A stretch of DNA of 64,000 nucleotides from Leeuwenhoekiella polynyae (GTDB lineage Bacteria; Bacteroidota; Bacteroidia; Flavobacteriales; Flavobacteriaceae), in assembly GCF_042683665.1 (NCBI RefSeq), contig NZ_JBHUOO010000047.1. One strand, written 5' to 3'. The position numbers and the translations under genes were made by a program. Every line of letters begins with the position of its first letter. Positions within the stretch are counted from its first letter, which is position 1. The notes under the pieces are model-generated. The model saw nothing but the letters and a program-made list of their open reading frames with translations, searched no databases and was not told the DNA's origin. This document shows positions 1 to 10,700 of the stretch, piece by piece.

Positions 1-249
1 TATATTACCCGTATGATACGCTGCCGGATGCCAAAAAGCAGAACCTGGTTCAGGATGGGTATTTTGCCAGTGCTCATTCACAGAATTTATGATCTTTAAT
101 ACAGAATCTTTACTTTCAGGTAATCCTGTCTCTACAGATTCTTGGTTTATAACCTGTGCTTTATCTTCAGTGCTATTTTTACAGCTTATGAGTAAGAGGG
201 TGCTGAAACCTAGAGGTACAAAACTTTTTAGATGGTTTTTTAAATTCAT
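1..249 (-). CDS. N-terminus of GH88/GH105-like unsaturated uronyl hydrolase lipoprotein (partial)
   Basis: Only the first 83 codons lie in the window; the gene continues past base 1. It starts MNLKNHLKSF and has a hydrophobic signal ending in a lipobox (LLISC, Cys24), so it should be a lipoprotein. The stretch SAFWHPAAYHTGN around residues 71-83 resembles the early W..A.Y.G motif of GH88/GH105 enzymes, which remove 4,5-unsaturated uronic acids left by polysaccharide lyases. It is the last visible gene of the minus-strand PUL and follows the DUF2264 gene after about 30 bases. A uronyl hydrolase here would pair logically with the BNR_4 lyase-like protein at 10912-12243. Family assignment rests on a short N-terminus and is moderate. 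Confidence 0.6.
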   Translation of the reverse strand, partial: MNLKNHLKSFVPLGFSTLLLISCKNSTEDKAQVINQESVETGLPESKDSVLKIINSVNEHWQNTHPEPGSAFWHPAAYHTGNI

Positions 250-279
250 TTCTTAGATATTGATTTTTTTGTGTCTTTA

Positions 280-1494
280 TTAGTGGGCGTGATCAATTGA
301 AATGGTTTCTCCACTCCATATTTTTTTCTGTGTCCAGGCGACATATGGGTCTGACCATAAAGCAGCATTCTCAGGGAGACCAAGAATCAGAAAAACTTCA
401 GAACATAAATACAAGCTTCCTGTTGAGATATACCCTTCTCCAATATTATTTTGAGCTCCGTATAGGCCAACTTTTAACCAACCGTTTTCATCAAAAGTCC
501 CTGGTGCTTGTATTTGCCTTTTGACCATAGTATACAAAGCTTCTCTTACTTGAGCTGGTTGTACACCTTCTGGAAGTTCTTTTCTAAGAGCTACGTGAGA
601 CAATAATTGAAACGCACCAAAGCGATATGCTAAAGACCTGCCGATAGGTGGATACGTACCTTCTGGACCTATAAGTCGTTCTTGAATTCCTGCATAACGT
701 GTTGCCCGGTCTTTAACAAGCTTAAAGTCCCGGTCTTTACCTTTACCAGTTTCCTGAAGTGTCTGATGAATATCTAAAAGGAAAGGCTGTATCACAAAAC
801 TGTTATAATAATCCCAATGAAAATCTGGGCCATCACCGTACATCCCGTCTCCTAAATACCACTCTTTGTGTTTATTTAAGCCATAATCTATACGCAGCAT
901 ATCTCCACTTTTGTCAAATTTTTCTAAAGCTGCTTCTACCATCCCAGAAAATAAAAGCCAATTGCTGTAATACGGTGTGATAACTCGTGTAGACTTCAAA
1001 GCTTTGATAGTGCTTTGCTGAGTCTCTTCATCTAACTTATCCCAAACCTGAGTAGGAGACCGTAATAATCCTTGTGCTAAAAAAGCTGCGTCCACTAGAG
1101 GCTGCGCATCTTTATTAAAATTCATAAAGTCATCAGCATCAGGATCAGTTGCATTTTCTAAGCATTGAATCACAAGGTCAATGTATTTTTTACGCAGTTT
1201 ACCTTCTTTTGTGTCATCTGCCCCCAACTCTAACCATGGTGCCATACCTGAATATAAACGCCCAAAAGCCTCAAGATAGGTAACGTGTGTGCGGTCATCC
1301 CATGCGCCCGGGGAACGTTCTACAGGCATATTAACCTTAAGTTTATCTTTTGCTAAATTCTTTAAAACAGGATCTGCTATTTTTAGCATAGTCTCAACCA
1401 TGTACTCCCGCTCTCCTTGTTGAGCTTGACTTTTGAAACTACCTAAAACCAACGCAAGACAACAAAAGATCAAAACTTCTTTAACTGTTCTCAT
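280..1494 (-). CDS. DUF2264 domain protein, possible GH154-type beta-glucuronidase
   Basis: A 404-residue secreted protein with a cleavable-looking signal peptide (MRTVKEVLIFCCLALVLGSF, then QAQQ). The body carries features of DUF2264 proteins, an all-helical (alpha/alpha)6-toroid-type family: RSPGAWDDRTHVTYLEAFGR near residue 60-80, YYSNWLLFSGMVEAALE near 175-190, and DGMYGDGPDFHWDYYNSFV near 216-235. From family knowledge, DUF2264 relatives in Bacteroides arabinogalactan loci were classed as GH154 beta-glucuronidases; I recall this and could not check it. The start codon overlaps the stop of the upstream GH16 gene as ATGA (1491-1494), so the two are translationally coupled. Length is normal for the domain. 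The exact substrate is inferred from context only. Confidence 0.75.
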   Translation of the reverse strand: MRTVKEVLIFCCLALVLGSFKSQAQQGEREYMVETMLKIADPVLKNLAKDKLKVNMPVERSPGAWDDRTHVTYLEAFGRLYSGMAPWLELGADDTKEGKLRKKYIDLVIQCLENATDPDADDFMNFNKDAQPLVDAAFLAQGLLRSPTQVWDKLDEETQQSTIKALKSTRVITPYYSNWLLFSGMVEAALEKFDKSGDMLRIDYGLNKHKEWYLGDGMYGDGPDFHWDYYNSFVIQPFLLDIHQTLQETGKGKDRDFKLVKDRATRYAGIQERLIGPEGTYPPIGRSLAYRFGAFQLLSHVALRKELPEGVQPAQVREALYTMVKRQIQAPGTFDENGWLKVGLYGAQNNIGEGYISTGSLYLCSEVFLILGLPENAALWSDPYVAWTQKKIWSGETISIDHAH

Positions 1495-2396
1495 TTATTA
1501 ACTCCATTTAATATTTGACCGTGTTTCTGAAAAATTCTCACATAATCTACTAGGTATTCTTTGGGAAATTGAGTTTGAGAAGGATCGCCCCCATTGGAAC
1601 CTATCGCCAGATTGAGTAACATATAATGCGGTTGGTGAAAGCCGTTAGAGCCATCCGGATTTTTAGTTTTGGCTAAATCAATTTCATTTAAGAGTTCGTC
1701 ATCAAGGTATAATTTGATGAAATCAGGCGTCCATTCCATTTTCCAATTGTGGAATTTTTCTGGCCATTGCGGGTCTTTCTTTAAAAACTCAATAAACGGA
1801 ATTTTGGCACTGTCCCAGGAAACGTTTTTCCAGTTTGCACCCCAGGCGGCATTTGCCAGGATATGTGGCTTTCCATCAATCTGATAGTACTCCATCATAT
1901 CGATCTCGCCATTTGATGGCCAGCCTTTTTCAATGCCTAACGTCCAGATCGCGGGCCACATTCCACTTGCGGTATCAATTTTAGCACGAACTTCGACAAT
2001 ACCATATTGAAATTGGAATTTCCCCCTTGTATTGATGCTTGACGAGGTATACTGAGCTGCTTTTCGACTTCTTTTCCAATCGCCACTACCTGCATTATAA
2101 TCTGGGTTTACGAGCTCTTCGCGTTTACCGGTAATTATCAGGTTGCCGTTAATTAGGGTCGCGTTTGCTTCCTGATACCATTGCAACTCGTTGTTGCGTA
2201 CAAAACCGTGCTCGTACGACCAGGAATCAGGATCAGGCTTCTCTCCTGAATTGAATTCGTCGTGCCAGATCAATTCATAACCCTGAGGTATTGGGATTTT
2301 AGCTTCCTTATTTTCCTTCGGTTTAATACCACACGAACTGAGCGCTATTGAAACAAAAAAACAAGTAATCAGATATGTTGTAGATCTCTCAAGCAT
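1491..2396 (-). CDS. GH16 endo-glycanase lipoprotein
   Basis: A 301-residue lipoprotein (lipobox ALSSC near residue 22) consisting almost entirely of one GH16 beta-jellyroll. The catalytic signature EIDMMEYY is intact: nucleophile Glu164, assisting Asp166 and acid/base Glu169. The upstream SGMWPAIWTLG strand and the C-terminal YLVDYVRIFQKH strand are typical of laminarinase/lichenase-like or endo-beta-1,3-galactanase-like GH16. It should cut internal beta-1,3 (or 1,4) linkages at the cell surface or in the periplasm. In this PUL, next to GH2, GH43_24 and DUF2264 genes, an endo-galactanase role is more likely than laminarinase, but sequence alone does not decide. The start overlaps the FG-GAP stop by one base (TAATG) and its own stop overlaps the next start, so it is tightly operonic. 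Confidence 0.85.
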   Translation of the reverse strand: MLERSTTYLITCFFVSIALSSCGIKPKENKEAKIPIPQGYELIWHDEFNSGEKPDPDSWSYEHGFVRNNELQWYQEANATLINGNLIITGKREELVNPDYNAGSGDWKRSRKAAQYTSSSINTRGKFQFQYGIVEVRAKIDTASGMWPAIWTLGIEKGWPSNGEIDMMEYYQIDGKPHILANAAWGANWKNVSWDSAKIPFIEFLKKDPQWPEKFHNWKMEWTPDFIKLYLDDELLNEIDLAKTKNPDGSNGFHQPHYMLLNLAIGSNGGDPSQTQFPKEYLVDYVRIFQKHGQILNGVNK

Positions 2397-5300
2397 TATT
2401 GTGAATTTTTAATTTTATGCATAGTTGCAAAATCATCATTACGCGTTACCAGTAAGCGCTTTTCACCCGAATTAAAATTCATCACAGCGAGGTATCTCAC
2501 ATCACCATCTAACCAGGTTTTATTCGTGAAACCTTCAGTTAAAATCTTTCCTGAATCGTAGGTGAAGATTGTACCGAAAGATGCATCAAGACGCCCAATA
2601 TTTACCCGAAACGGAAAAAGATTACCAGCGGCTAATATTTCATTTTGACCATCAGCATCAAAATCAGCTATTACAAAATCTTGTATTGCAGAAACCTGAA
2701 GTTCTTCCGGCATAACGTTCAATTTAAACTTACCATCACCTGTATTCTCTAAATAAGAGGATTTGAGTTCATTGATTTGATACGTAAAACGCGGTTTGAT
2801 TGCTGCAGTTTTAAGCAAATCATCTGTAGAAGTAGCAGCATAACTTTCGTAAGTTTTATAGTGTTTTTTCAAACGCGGAACTTGCCCTAATAGTTCGTCT
2901 CTACCAGGAACGGGGTAACTTACTCCATTGATGTAATGCGTCAATATAGGGTCTATACGACCGTTATTATCTATATCCTGAATGTAGTAACGCATAGGTT
3001 CTGTAGGCGAAGCCGTAAAAGGTATATTTGCTCCTAAATTTCCCAATAAAAAATCGGTATCCCCATCATTATCAATGTCATGAGGTTTAATGGTCAACCA
3101 CCAGCCATTTGAATCGGCTAAACCATAAGCTTGCGTTTGATTCGTAAGTATTCCGTTTGTGTTTATAAAAATTGTGATAGGCATCCACTCACCAACAAGT
3201 ACTAGATCTGGCCAGGAATCAGCATTAATATCTTCCCATACAGCGTCAGTAACCATTCCTACTTTTTCAAGATCAAAATTTCTTAATGCTAAAAATTTTG
3301 CATTACCATCATTAAGCAAAATCGTGCTTCGAGGAATAAGGGGATAACTATTTCCGTTCAAGCGACCACCCACAAAAATATCAAGGTCCCCGTCTTTATC
3401 AAAATCTGAAGCTGTAACAACACCTCCACTGAACTTCATATCCGGGAGGCTATTTTCCGCTTTGCGAAAAGATCCCTTTCCGTCATTGATATATAAACGG
3501 TCTTGATAATAGGCATCACCATTAACCTTCTCATTTCCGCCGCTTACGATGTATAAATCCAAATCCTGGTCTCCATCTGCATCAAAAAACAAAGAGGCAG
3601 TATCTTCCTGCGAACTATCTAAAACACTTGTCCAAGGCTGATTTATATTGTTTTCTTCTAAAGTTCCGGTGTCTGTTCCTAAATATAAAATACCGGTTTG
3701 CCCTCGTGCTCCTTCCAGGTAAACGTCATCATTACCGTCTGCATTTACATCTGCAACACTTGCCTTACCTCCCATTCTTGAAAGTTGATAGGGAATTAAA
3801 CTTTCGGTATTAAAATCGACATAATTATTCTCAGTATGCTTAAAATTTAGCTGAGAATCTTGTGTAATATCAGTAAGTAATTGGTCTTGCGGAATGAGTT
3901 TAAATATTAAAGAGTTCTTGGCATTTTTTTCTGAAAGAGTTAGCGTTTGGTTAACATCAAGATTATCTAATTCTGTAACCGTCTTTGAAGGCCAAATGAC
4001 TTGTAAGTTTTTAATACGCTCAGCTTCCCCTAAACCAATAGTCATAATGGGCTCTACTGAAGATTGATATCCTCTACCGTAATACGCTTCCTGAAAAATA
4101 GAAGTCCCATTCTCTAAATTGACATAAACCTTAGCCCCAAGTGCGAGCGTATTTTTAGTAGTTCCCTCAAGCTTGATTTTTATGAAATTATTCTTTTGGT
4201 TTTGAGCAGTATTTTCATAAAGAAGAACCGGCTGATTTAGATTATTTATAATAAGATCCAAATCTCCGTCATTATCAAAATCTGCATAAGCGGCTGCATT
4301 AGAAACCGTTTTTTGAGAAAGACCCCATTCTTTTGTGACATCTTTAAATTTTAGACTTCCGGTATTTTGATAAGCATAATTAGCTATCTTGGTTGCAGGC
4401 ATCTCACTTATGAGCTTCGGTAAATCTACTGCTTGTTGATTATCCTGTGCTTTTTGAACTTCATTATTAACCGTATAATTTAAAAAATCGAGATTGCTGA
4501 AATCTCTTAAAAAGCCATTGGTTATGAATAAATCTTTACGACCGTCGTTGTCATAATCTGCCAGTAAAGGTGCCCAACTCCAGTCTGTATTTGAAACACC
4601 AAATAGTTGCCCAACCTCGCTAAACCGTAAAATAGAATCTTTAGGAGAAAGTCCTCTGTTCAATTGTAACGTGTTGCGCATATACTGATAATGGTAGCCA
4701 CTATCTATTAGACGCTGATATCTATTGTATTGATCTGGACCTTTTAGCGCTTTTTGCCTATAATTATCTTCTGGCCACATATCAGCCACAAAAATATCTT
4801 GCAATCCGTCGTTGTTGATATCTGCAATATCAGAACCCATTCCAAAATTAGACAAGTGACCAAACACAGTTTTCGTTATTTCCTTAAAAGTTCCATCACC
4901 GTTATTTAAATATAAAAAATCTTGCTCCTCATAATCATTGGTCACATAAACATCAGGATAGCCATCTTGATTGAGATCACTTATTGCAGCACTTAACCCA
5001 AAATTTACACCTGAACCTATAATCCCGGCTTCTTCAGAAACTTCTTCAAAAAAATTATTGTTATTTTTAAATAATTTATTGCCGTAATAGGGATGGCGTT
5101 TTTTTCTAAGAACACCGACATTGAATAAGGTATTGTAAAATTTATTGGCGTGATTAAGGAGAAACATATCCAAATCACCATCTAGATCATAATCTAAAAA
5201 ATAAGCCTGCGTACTGAAAGTCCCAATACCCGATAGTCCATATTCCTGAGCCTTTTCTTCAAAAACCGGAATACCTTCAGGCGAATTCCCTGTGTTGATG

Positions 5301-5776
5301 AATAATTGATTTGAACGACCCTTATAATCTTTACGTACAGGGGTCGTAGCAGATTCTCCGGGAGCATTTCCCGAATAGGATAAATAAATATCTAATAGTC
5401 CGTCGCCATTAACATCTACTATACTTACACCCGTTTTCCAACACTTTTTTTCCTGAATTCCAGATTTTTGGGTGATATCTTGAAACTTAAAATCACCTTT
5501 ATTAAGAAACAGTTTATTTTCAACTTGGTTTCCTGAGAGATACACATCAGCTAAGCCGTCACCATTTAAATCACCTACACCTACTCCTGCTCCATTGTAA
5601 AAGTATTCATAAGTCAAAACGTTATAGTCTGGAGTTTCTACTAGGGTATTTTCAAAATCTACCCCTGTATCTGCTATTGATCTCTCCAAAAATAAAGGCT
5701 GCTTTTCTTTGCACCCCACAACCAAAAACCCTGAAAATATCAGGATAATGAATAGTATGTGGTTTGAAGATTTCAT
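2396..5776 (-). CDS. Giant FG-GAP/VCBS-repeat lipoprotein with ASPIC/UnbV domain (CRTAC1-like)
   Basis: An 1126-residue lipoprotein (GFLVVGC lipobox) built of many FG-GAP/VCBS calcium-binding blades. Motifs of the form DxNxDGxxDxx recur from about residue 65 onward (DLNGDGLADV, DVNGDGLLDI, DYDLDGDLDM, DYDNDGRKDL, DFDNDGDLDL, DADGDQDLDL and more). An ASPIC/UnbV domain sits around residues 535-615 (KLEGTTKNTLALGAKVYV, then GLGEAERIKNLQVIWPS). Two propellers flanking UnbV is the common layout of CRTAC1-type proteins in Bacteroidota. No catalytic motif is visible. Such proteins recur in flavobacterial PULs, and a surface glycan- or protein-binding role is plausible but unproven. It lies between GH97 and GH16 with short gaps, so it is cotranscribed with the enzymes. 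Confidence 0.85.
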   Translation of the reverse strand: MKSSNHILFIILIFSGFLVVGCKEKQPLFLERSIADTGVDFENTLVETPDYNVLTYEYFYNGAGVGVGDLNGDGLADVYLSGNQVENKLFLNKGDFKFQDITQKSGIQEKKCWKTGVSIVDVNGDGLLDIYLSYSGNAPGESATTPVRKDYKGRSNQLFINTGNSPEGIPVFEEKAQEYGLSGIGTFSTQAYFLDYDLDGDLDMFLLNHANKFYNTLFNVGVLRKKRHPYYGNKLFKNNNNFFEEVSEEAGIIGSGVNFGLSAAISDLNQDGYPDVYVTNDYEEQDFLYLNNGDGTFKEITKTVFGHLSNFGMGSDIADINNDGLQDIFVADMWPEDNYRQKALKGPDQYNRYQRLIDSGYHYQYMRNTLQLNRGLSPKDSILRFSEVGQLFGVSNTDWSWAPLLADYDNDGRKDLFITNGFLRDFSNLDFLNYTVNNEVQKAQDNQQAVDLPKLISEMPATKIANYAYQNTGSLKFKDVTKEWGLSQKTVSNAAAYADFDNDGDLDLIINNLNQPVLLYENTAQNQKNNFIKIKLEGTTKNTLALGAKVYVNLENGTSIFQEAYYGRGYQSSVEPIMTIGLGEAERIKNLQVIWPSKTVTELDNLDVNQTLTLSEKNAKNSLIFKLIPQDQLLTDITQDSQLNFKHTENNYVDFNTESLIPYQLSRMGGKASVADVNADGNDDVYLEGARGQTGILYLGTDTGTLEENNINQPWTSVLDSSQEDTASLFFDADGDQDLDLYIVSGGNEKVNGDAYYQDRLYINDGKGSFRKAENSLPDMKFSGGVVTASDFDKDGDLDIFVGGRLNGNSYPLIPRSTILLNDGNAKFLALRNFDLEKVGMVTDAVWEDINADSWPDLVLVGEWMPITIFINTNGILTNQTQAYGLADSNGWWLTIKPHDIDNDGDTDFLLGNLGANIPFTASPTEPMRYYIQDIDNNGRIDPILTHYINGVSYPVPGRDELLGQVPRLKKHYKTYESYAATSTDDLLKTAAIKPRFTYQINELKSSYLENTGDGKFKLNVMPEELQVSAIQDFVIADFDADGQNEILAAGNLFPFRVNIGRLDASFGTIFTYDSGKILTEGFTNKTWLDGDVRYLAVMNFNSGEKRLLVTRNDDFATMHKIKNSQ

Positions 5777-5801
5777 TTATCAATTAGGGTTTCAATCTCA
5801 A

Positions 5802-7763
5802 TTATTTCGAGATAAGTAGCGCACCACCTTCTCCCAAAACATCAATATTAAATGTTCCGTTCTTTTTTATTTTTACTGTTTTAGTTGCTGCTGAGCGATC
5901 TTTTGCATCATAGATAAGTGTAAGTTCTGTATTTTTCAACATAGGAAGATTCAGCTCTAAAGTTTTATCTTTTTGTTCACCGTTTGTAATTGCGATATAC
6001 CATTTATCACCTTTTCGACGGGCGATTGCTGCATAATCTCCCGGCTCGCCACCTACGTAAACGATCTCATCCCAAACTGTAGGAACCTCTTTTAAAAAGT
6101 CTAAAACAAAATCAGGTTGTTCTTCTAGATTATTAGGTGTTAAACCAAAATGCTGAATAGGTGAAAAATAAAGAACTCCTGTTGCTAATTCAAAAGCTTC
6201 TGTTGTTTTACGAATAGAGCCTCCTTTCTGATCTCTCGAAAGCTTTTTGTTTAAGAATACGGGACCAAAATCCATCGAAGCAACTGAGTTTCTTATAAAC
6301 GGATGCAGCGTGCTTTTAAACGCGTGCATATCTGAAGCTTCTTGTGTAAAAACCAAATTCTCTGAAGCCAATACCGCTTCTGAAGAAACAAAGTTAGGAT
6401 ACATACGTTGCCATCCTCTAGGCAATGTACAGCCGTGAAAGACAACTGCAAGACCATAGGTATTAGCATCAGTAAGAATATCTTCATAAAGCTGCATGGT
6501 TACCTGCTTGTCTCCACCAAAGAAGTCAACCTTTATTCCTTTAACTCCTATTTCTTGAAGCCACGCCATTTCTTTTTGGCGTTTATAGGCAGTATTCATC
6601 AAATCTTGTGGAGTCTGTGGAGCATTATTCCAAAAGCCGTTAGAGTTGTACCAAAGTAAAATTTCGACATCTTTAGATTTGGCATAGTTTACCAATTCAA
6701 CAAAACGCTCCCGACCAATTACAGAGTCCCAGTTAGCATCTACAAGAATATACTCAAACTCCATCTCTGAAGCCAGATCTATAAATAGTACCTGATCGTC
6801 ATAATTCATACTGGCATCTTGCCAAACGATCCAACTCCAGGTTGCTTTACCCATTTTATAAGCTACAGATGCCTCGTAACGTTCCTCTACAACATCAAAA
6901 GCAATAGTAGACTCAACAATAGGTTTTAATGATTTTCCTATAGAAATGGTACGCCATGGTGTGCTAGCAGGCATTGCCATACTTGCAAAAGCTTCTCCTA
7001 TACCGTTATTCTCACCTTCTTGAGGAAATGCAAGCGGGAATAATCCGTCTTGTGTAGATTCTCCCAATCGCGAACCGGGATACGTTCCATCTACTCCGGT
7101 TTCAGAAATTAGAACCCAACCCTGCTCTGCATTTTTAAATAACGCAGGAAACGTATAACCAACACCATATTGTGACGGAGTTCCTAATTTTTCATCAAAA
7201 GTATATTCTTCTTCATAAGAAGGTTTGGTTTCTTCCCAGCCTGTTAACGGTAAGGCTTGATGCGTAATAAAAGAAGTCGCATCGTCTGGTAAATTAAAAC
7301 CTGTAGCCTCAGATAAGATCTTAACTTTAGTATTCAGATCTTTTCCTATTAATTTGTAAGAAAATGCGATATCGTTATCTTCAACTCTAAAAACTACTTT
7401 TAAGGTATCTTTTTTAGCATTAGTGAAAGTTGCTACAAGTTCGTTTGCTGTATAACTCACCTGATTCACTTTAGCATTTTTCAATTCATACGATTCAGAA
7501 ATAGTTTGTATGTCTGAATTTTCAAAAGTCAATCCTTTTGTGAAATCTCCTATCGAAGTCATTAAGCCTAAAGGCGAATCTTCCAAAAAAGATTCGCCAT
7601 CAAGTTCTACTGAATAAAAAATGTTGCTTGCTTTAAGCTTAAGCTGAACTACCAAGCCTTCATCTGGACTCGTAACACGGGTAAGCGTATCTTGACTCCA
7701 AACTAAAGGTGCTGTTATTAAAATTAAAATCTGAACTACTTTCTTAAAGCTTATATTTTTCAT
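5802..7763 (-). CDS. GH97 glycosidase, probable retaining alpha-galactosidase
   Basis: A 653-residue secreted enzyme with a type I signal (ending LVWSQ), an N-terminal GH97 beta-sandwich, a central (beta/alpha)8 barrel and a C-terminal beta-domain. The barrel has ILLWYNSNGFWN, then GIKVDFFGGDKQ with Asp413, and VVFHGCTLPRGWQR followed by SSEAV with Glu462. GH97 contains inverting alpha-glucosidases (SusB type, Glu base) and retaining alpha-galactosidases with an Asp nucleophile on the KVDFF strand. The Asp here points to the retaining alpha-galactosidase branch. It would remove alpha-galactose caps from imported oligosaccharides in the periplasm. It is separated from the GH2 gene by 10 bases. 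Confidence is high for the family and moderate for the specificity. Confidence 0.9.
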   Translation of the reverse strand: MKNISFKKVVQILILITAPLVWSQDTLTRVTSPDEGLVVQLKLKASNIFYSVELDGESFLEDSPLGLMTSIGDFTKGLTFENSDIQTISESYELKNAKVNQVSYTANELVATFTNAKKDTLKVVFRVEDNDIAFSYKLIGKDLNTKVKILSEATGFNLPDDATSFITHQALPLTGWEETKPSYEEEYTFDEKLGTPSQYGVGYTFPALFKNAEQGWVLISETGVDGTYPGSRLGESTQDGLFPLAFPQEGENNGIGEAFASMAMPASTPWRTISIGKSLKPIVESTIAFDVVEERYEASVAYKMGKATWSWIVWQDASMNYDDQVLFIDLASEMEFEYILVDANWDSVIGRERFVELVNYAKSKDVEILLWYNSNGFWNNAPQTPQDLMNTAYKRQKEMAWLQEIGVKGIKVDFFGGDKQVTMQLYEDILTDANTYGLAVVFHGCTLPRGWQRMYPNFVSSEAVLASENLVFTQEASDMHAFKSTLHPFIRNSVASMDFGPVFLNKKLSRDQKGGSIRKTTEAFELATGVLYFSPIQHFGLTPNNLEEQPDFVLDFLKEVPTVWDEIVYVGGEPGDYAAIARRKGDKWYIAITNGEQKDKTLELNLPMLKNTELTLIYDAKDRSAATKTVKIKKNGTFNIDVLGEGGALLISK

Positions 7764-7773
7764 CTATCACGTA

Positions 7774-10700
7774 TTAAAATAAAGAGATTGTATAACTGTA
7801 TGAGTACGTTTTGTCCTCTAATCTATATTCTCTAAAAGGATATTGTCCCCAACTGTTAAGTCCACCTAAACCGCGTTGTTTAAGATCTACGTGAAGAAAT
7901 ACTTTATCTTCTACGGTTAAATCTGTTGGATGCTTTTGTGCTTTGGTCATGCCAGGATCAAGATCTTCTGTAGAAACATCAAGCGCACTAAAACCTAACG
8001 GTTGATCTCCTACTATTTTCAAACCATTTCCTGAAGCATCAGTTAAGGTTAACCAACGCGTATCTGTATGATACCCTGACTCCTGTGGACGGATATACGT
8101 CCATGTAAATTGATTTTCTACTTTGTCTGTATAAATCCCTAAAAAAGCAGATTCATTTCTATCTGAATAATTTTCCCAAGGTCCGCGACCGTAATACGCT
8201 AAATTGTCAAAATCCCCATCTAAAACCAATCGCATTCCAAAACGAGGCATCTCAGGTGTTTTTTCATTTTTAAGTTCGATGTGAGCAGTAACTTTAATTG
8301 CTCCTGAATTTTCAATCAAATAATCAACGGTGTAAGCCGCAGCTATATTCGGTAAAGTATAGGTTACTGTAACAGGAAGACCTGCTTCAGTTTTTAAACC
8401 TACAAGCGTTTTGGTCACCACAGGACTTTTTGTTGCTTCTTTCCAGGCAGCTAGTTTACTTGGCATTCCGTTACCAAAATCATTATCTGTAGGAGCTCTC
8501 CAGAAGTACGGTTGTGGAAATTGAGTAATTACAGAAGCATCACTTTTCAATTTATATTCCTGAATTTTACCGGTTTTTAAATTGAAAATACCGGTTACTT
8601 TTTCAGTACTAAAAATCAAAGAATCACCTTCTTGTTCATAGACTAATTCTCCTCCTGTTGAAACCTCTTTAGGTTCATCAAAAAAGTCTGTACCTCCTAC
8701 TTTAAATTGTTCGCTAGCTAAATTATATCCTGCAGGTATTAATGCAGAACCCGATTTTGTCGAAGCAAAAATACTAAGGTAATACTCACCATCTATAGTT
8801 TCGGGTAGATTCAACGCAACATTTTCTTTAGTCTTTGGTGCTGCTGAAACATTAAATGTACCGTTTGAAACCTCCTGACCATCTTTAAGTAATTTCCAAA
8901 TAAAATTGAATTCTTCAAGATTGGTATAGTTGTATTTATTAATCACTTGAAGCGTATTTCCGTTAAGCTCAAATTCTATATTTTGATATACTTTTTTAAC
9001 TTCAGCTAGTGAAGGATGTGGTTCACGGTCTGCAGTAATCAGTCCATTAGCAAGAAAGTTCTCATCGTTGGGCTGATTCTCTGCTCCTAGGTCACCACCA
9101 TAAGCCCAGAATTCACGACCGTCTTCAGTCTCTGCACGCAATCCCTGATCTACCCAATCCCAGATAAAACCTCCTTGCATATGCGGGCTGCTGTCTATAA
9201 TATCCCAGTATTCCCTAAAGTTTCCACTACTGTTACCCATTGCATGAGAATACTCACACATAATAAATGGTCGTGTTACATCGGTACGTTCTGCATATTC
9301 TTTCATGCTGCGAATACCCGGATACATAGGTGCTACCACATCTGTATCACGGTTTTGACCCGCTTGTTCAAAAGTTACTAATCGTGTGGGGTCTGTAGCT
9401 TTTAACCAATCGTAAGCTTCATAAAAAACAGGACCGTTACCACACTCATTCCCCATAGACCATAAAATGATGGAAGAATGGTTTTTGTCCATCTCATACA
9501 TTCTTTTAATACGATCTAAATGTGCCGGCGCCCATTCTTCTAGATATGCAGGATGCTTATCCTTATCAATTCTTCCTTGCCATTCTGCTCCCATACCATG
9601 AGTTTCAATATTAGCTTCATCTACAATGTAAAAGCCCAATTCATCTGCAAGATCATAAACCTGCTGCCCATGCGGATAATGACTCATACGCACTGCATTG
9701 ATGTTGTTACGTGCCATCAATTCAAAATCTTTACGTGTCATTTCAAGGTCAGGAACGTGACCTTTATCCGGGTGATGCTCGTGAAGGTTCACACCGTGAA
9801 CGGTTACCGCTTTGCCATTGACCAAAAGCTGTGCATTTTTAAGTTCAACTTTTCTAAAACCGGTACGGCCAGCAATAGTTGCCAGTGTTTGTCCGTTTTT
9901 ATCTTCGAGCTTTAAACTGTAAGTATACAATGTAGGTGTTTCTCCACTCCATTTTTCTACATTAGGAATTGTTCTTTCAAAAGAAATTGTACCACCCTCG
10001 CGAGGGACCGCTTTCTTTTCTGCATACATCAAGTTTCCTTTTTCATCAAAAAGCGCCATCTGTAAACGTGCATTTTTTACCTTGGTTTTTTCAAAAGACC
10101 GAATATCTACAACTGCTTGTAACATTCCATCCTTATAATTGGCATCCAGATCACTAACCACTTTGAAATCCCAAATAGTAGTTTTTGGCATGGCTTGAAG
10201 AAACACATTACGTTCTATACCACTTAAACGCCAGAAATCCTGATCTTCCAAGTAACTTCCATCGTGCCACCGCGTAACCTGGACAGCTAATAAATTTTCT
10301 CCTTTTTTAAGTAAACCTGTAATATCAAATTCTGCTGGAGTTTTTGATGCCTTGGTCATACCGGCTTCCTCCCCATTTACAAATATTCGGGCATAGCCAG
10401 ATATAGATCCAAAACTTAAAATCACCTCTTTATCATTCCAATCTTCGGGGATAGTAAACGTTGTTCTATAGCTCCCTACGGGGTTATATTCTTGATCAAT
10501 TTTTGGAATATCTTTTTTGAAAGGGTACTGAACGTTTGTATAAATAGGCAGGTCAAAACCCTCAGTCTCCCAGTTTGAAGGAACAGTTATATCATCCCAG
10601 GCAGCATCTGAAAAATCAGGTTTATAAAAATCCTTAGGTCTATCTGAAGTAGTTTTCACAACATTAAACTTCCAAGTACCGTTGAGGCTTTTATATAAAG

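Noticed and set aside
9553..9915. 120-codon plus-strand ORF opposite the GH2 gene
   Set aside because: Antisense shadow of a conserved catalytic barrel; no recognisable domain, no operon context.
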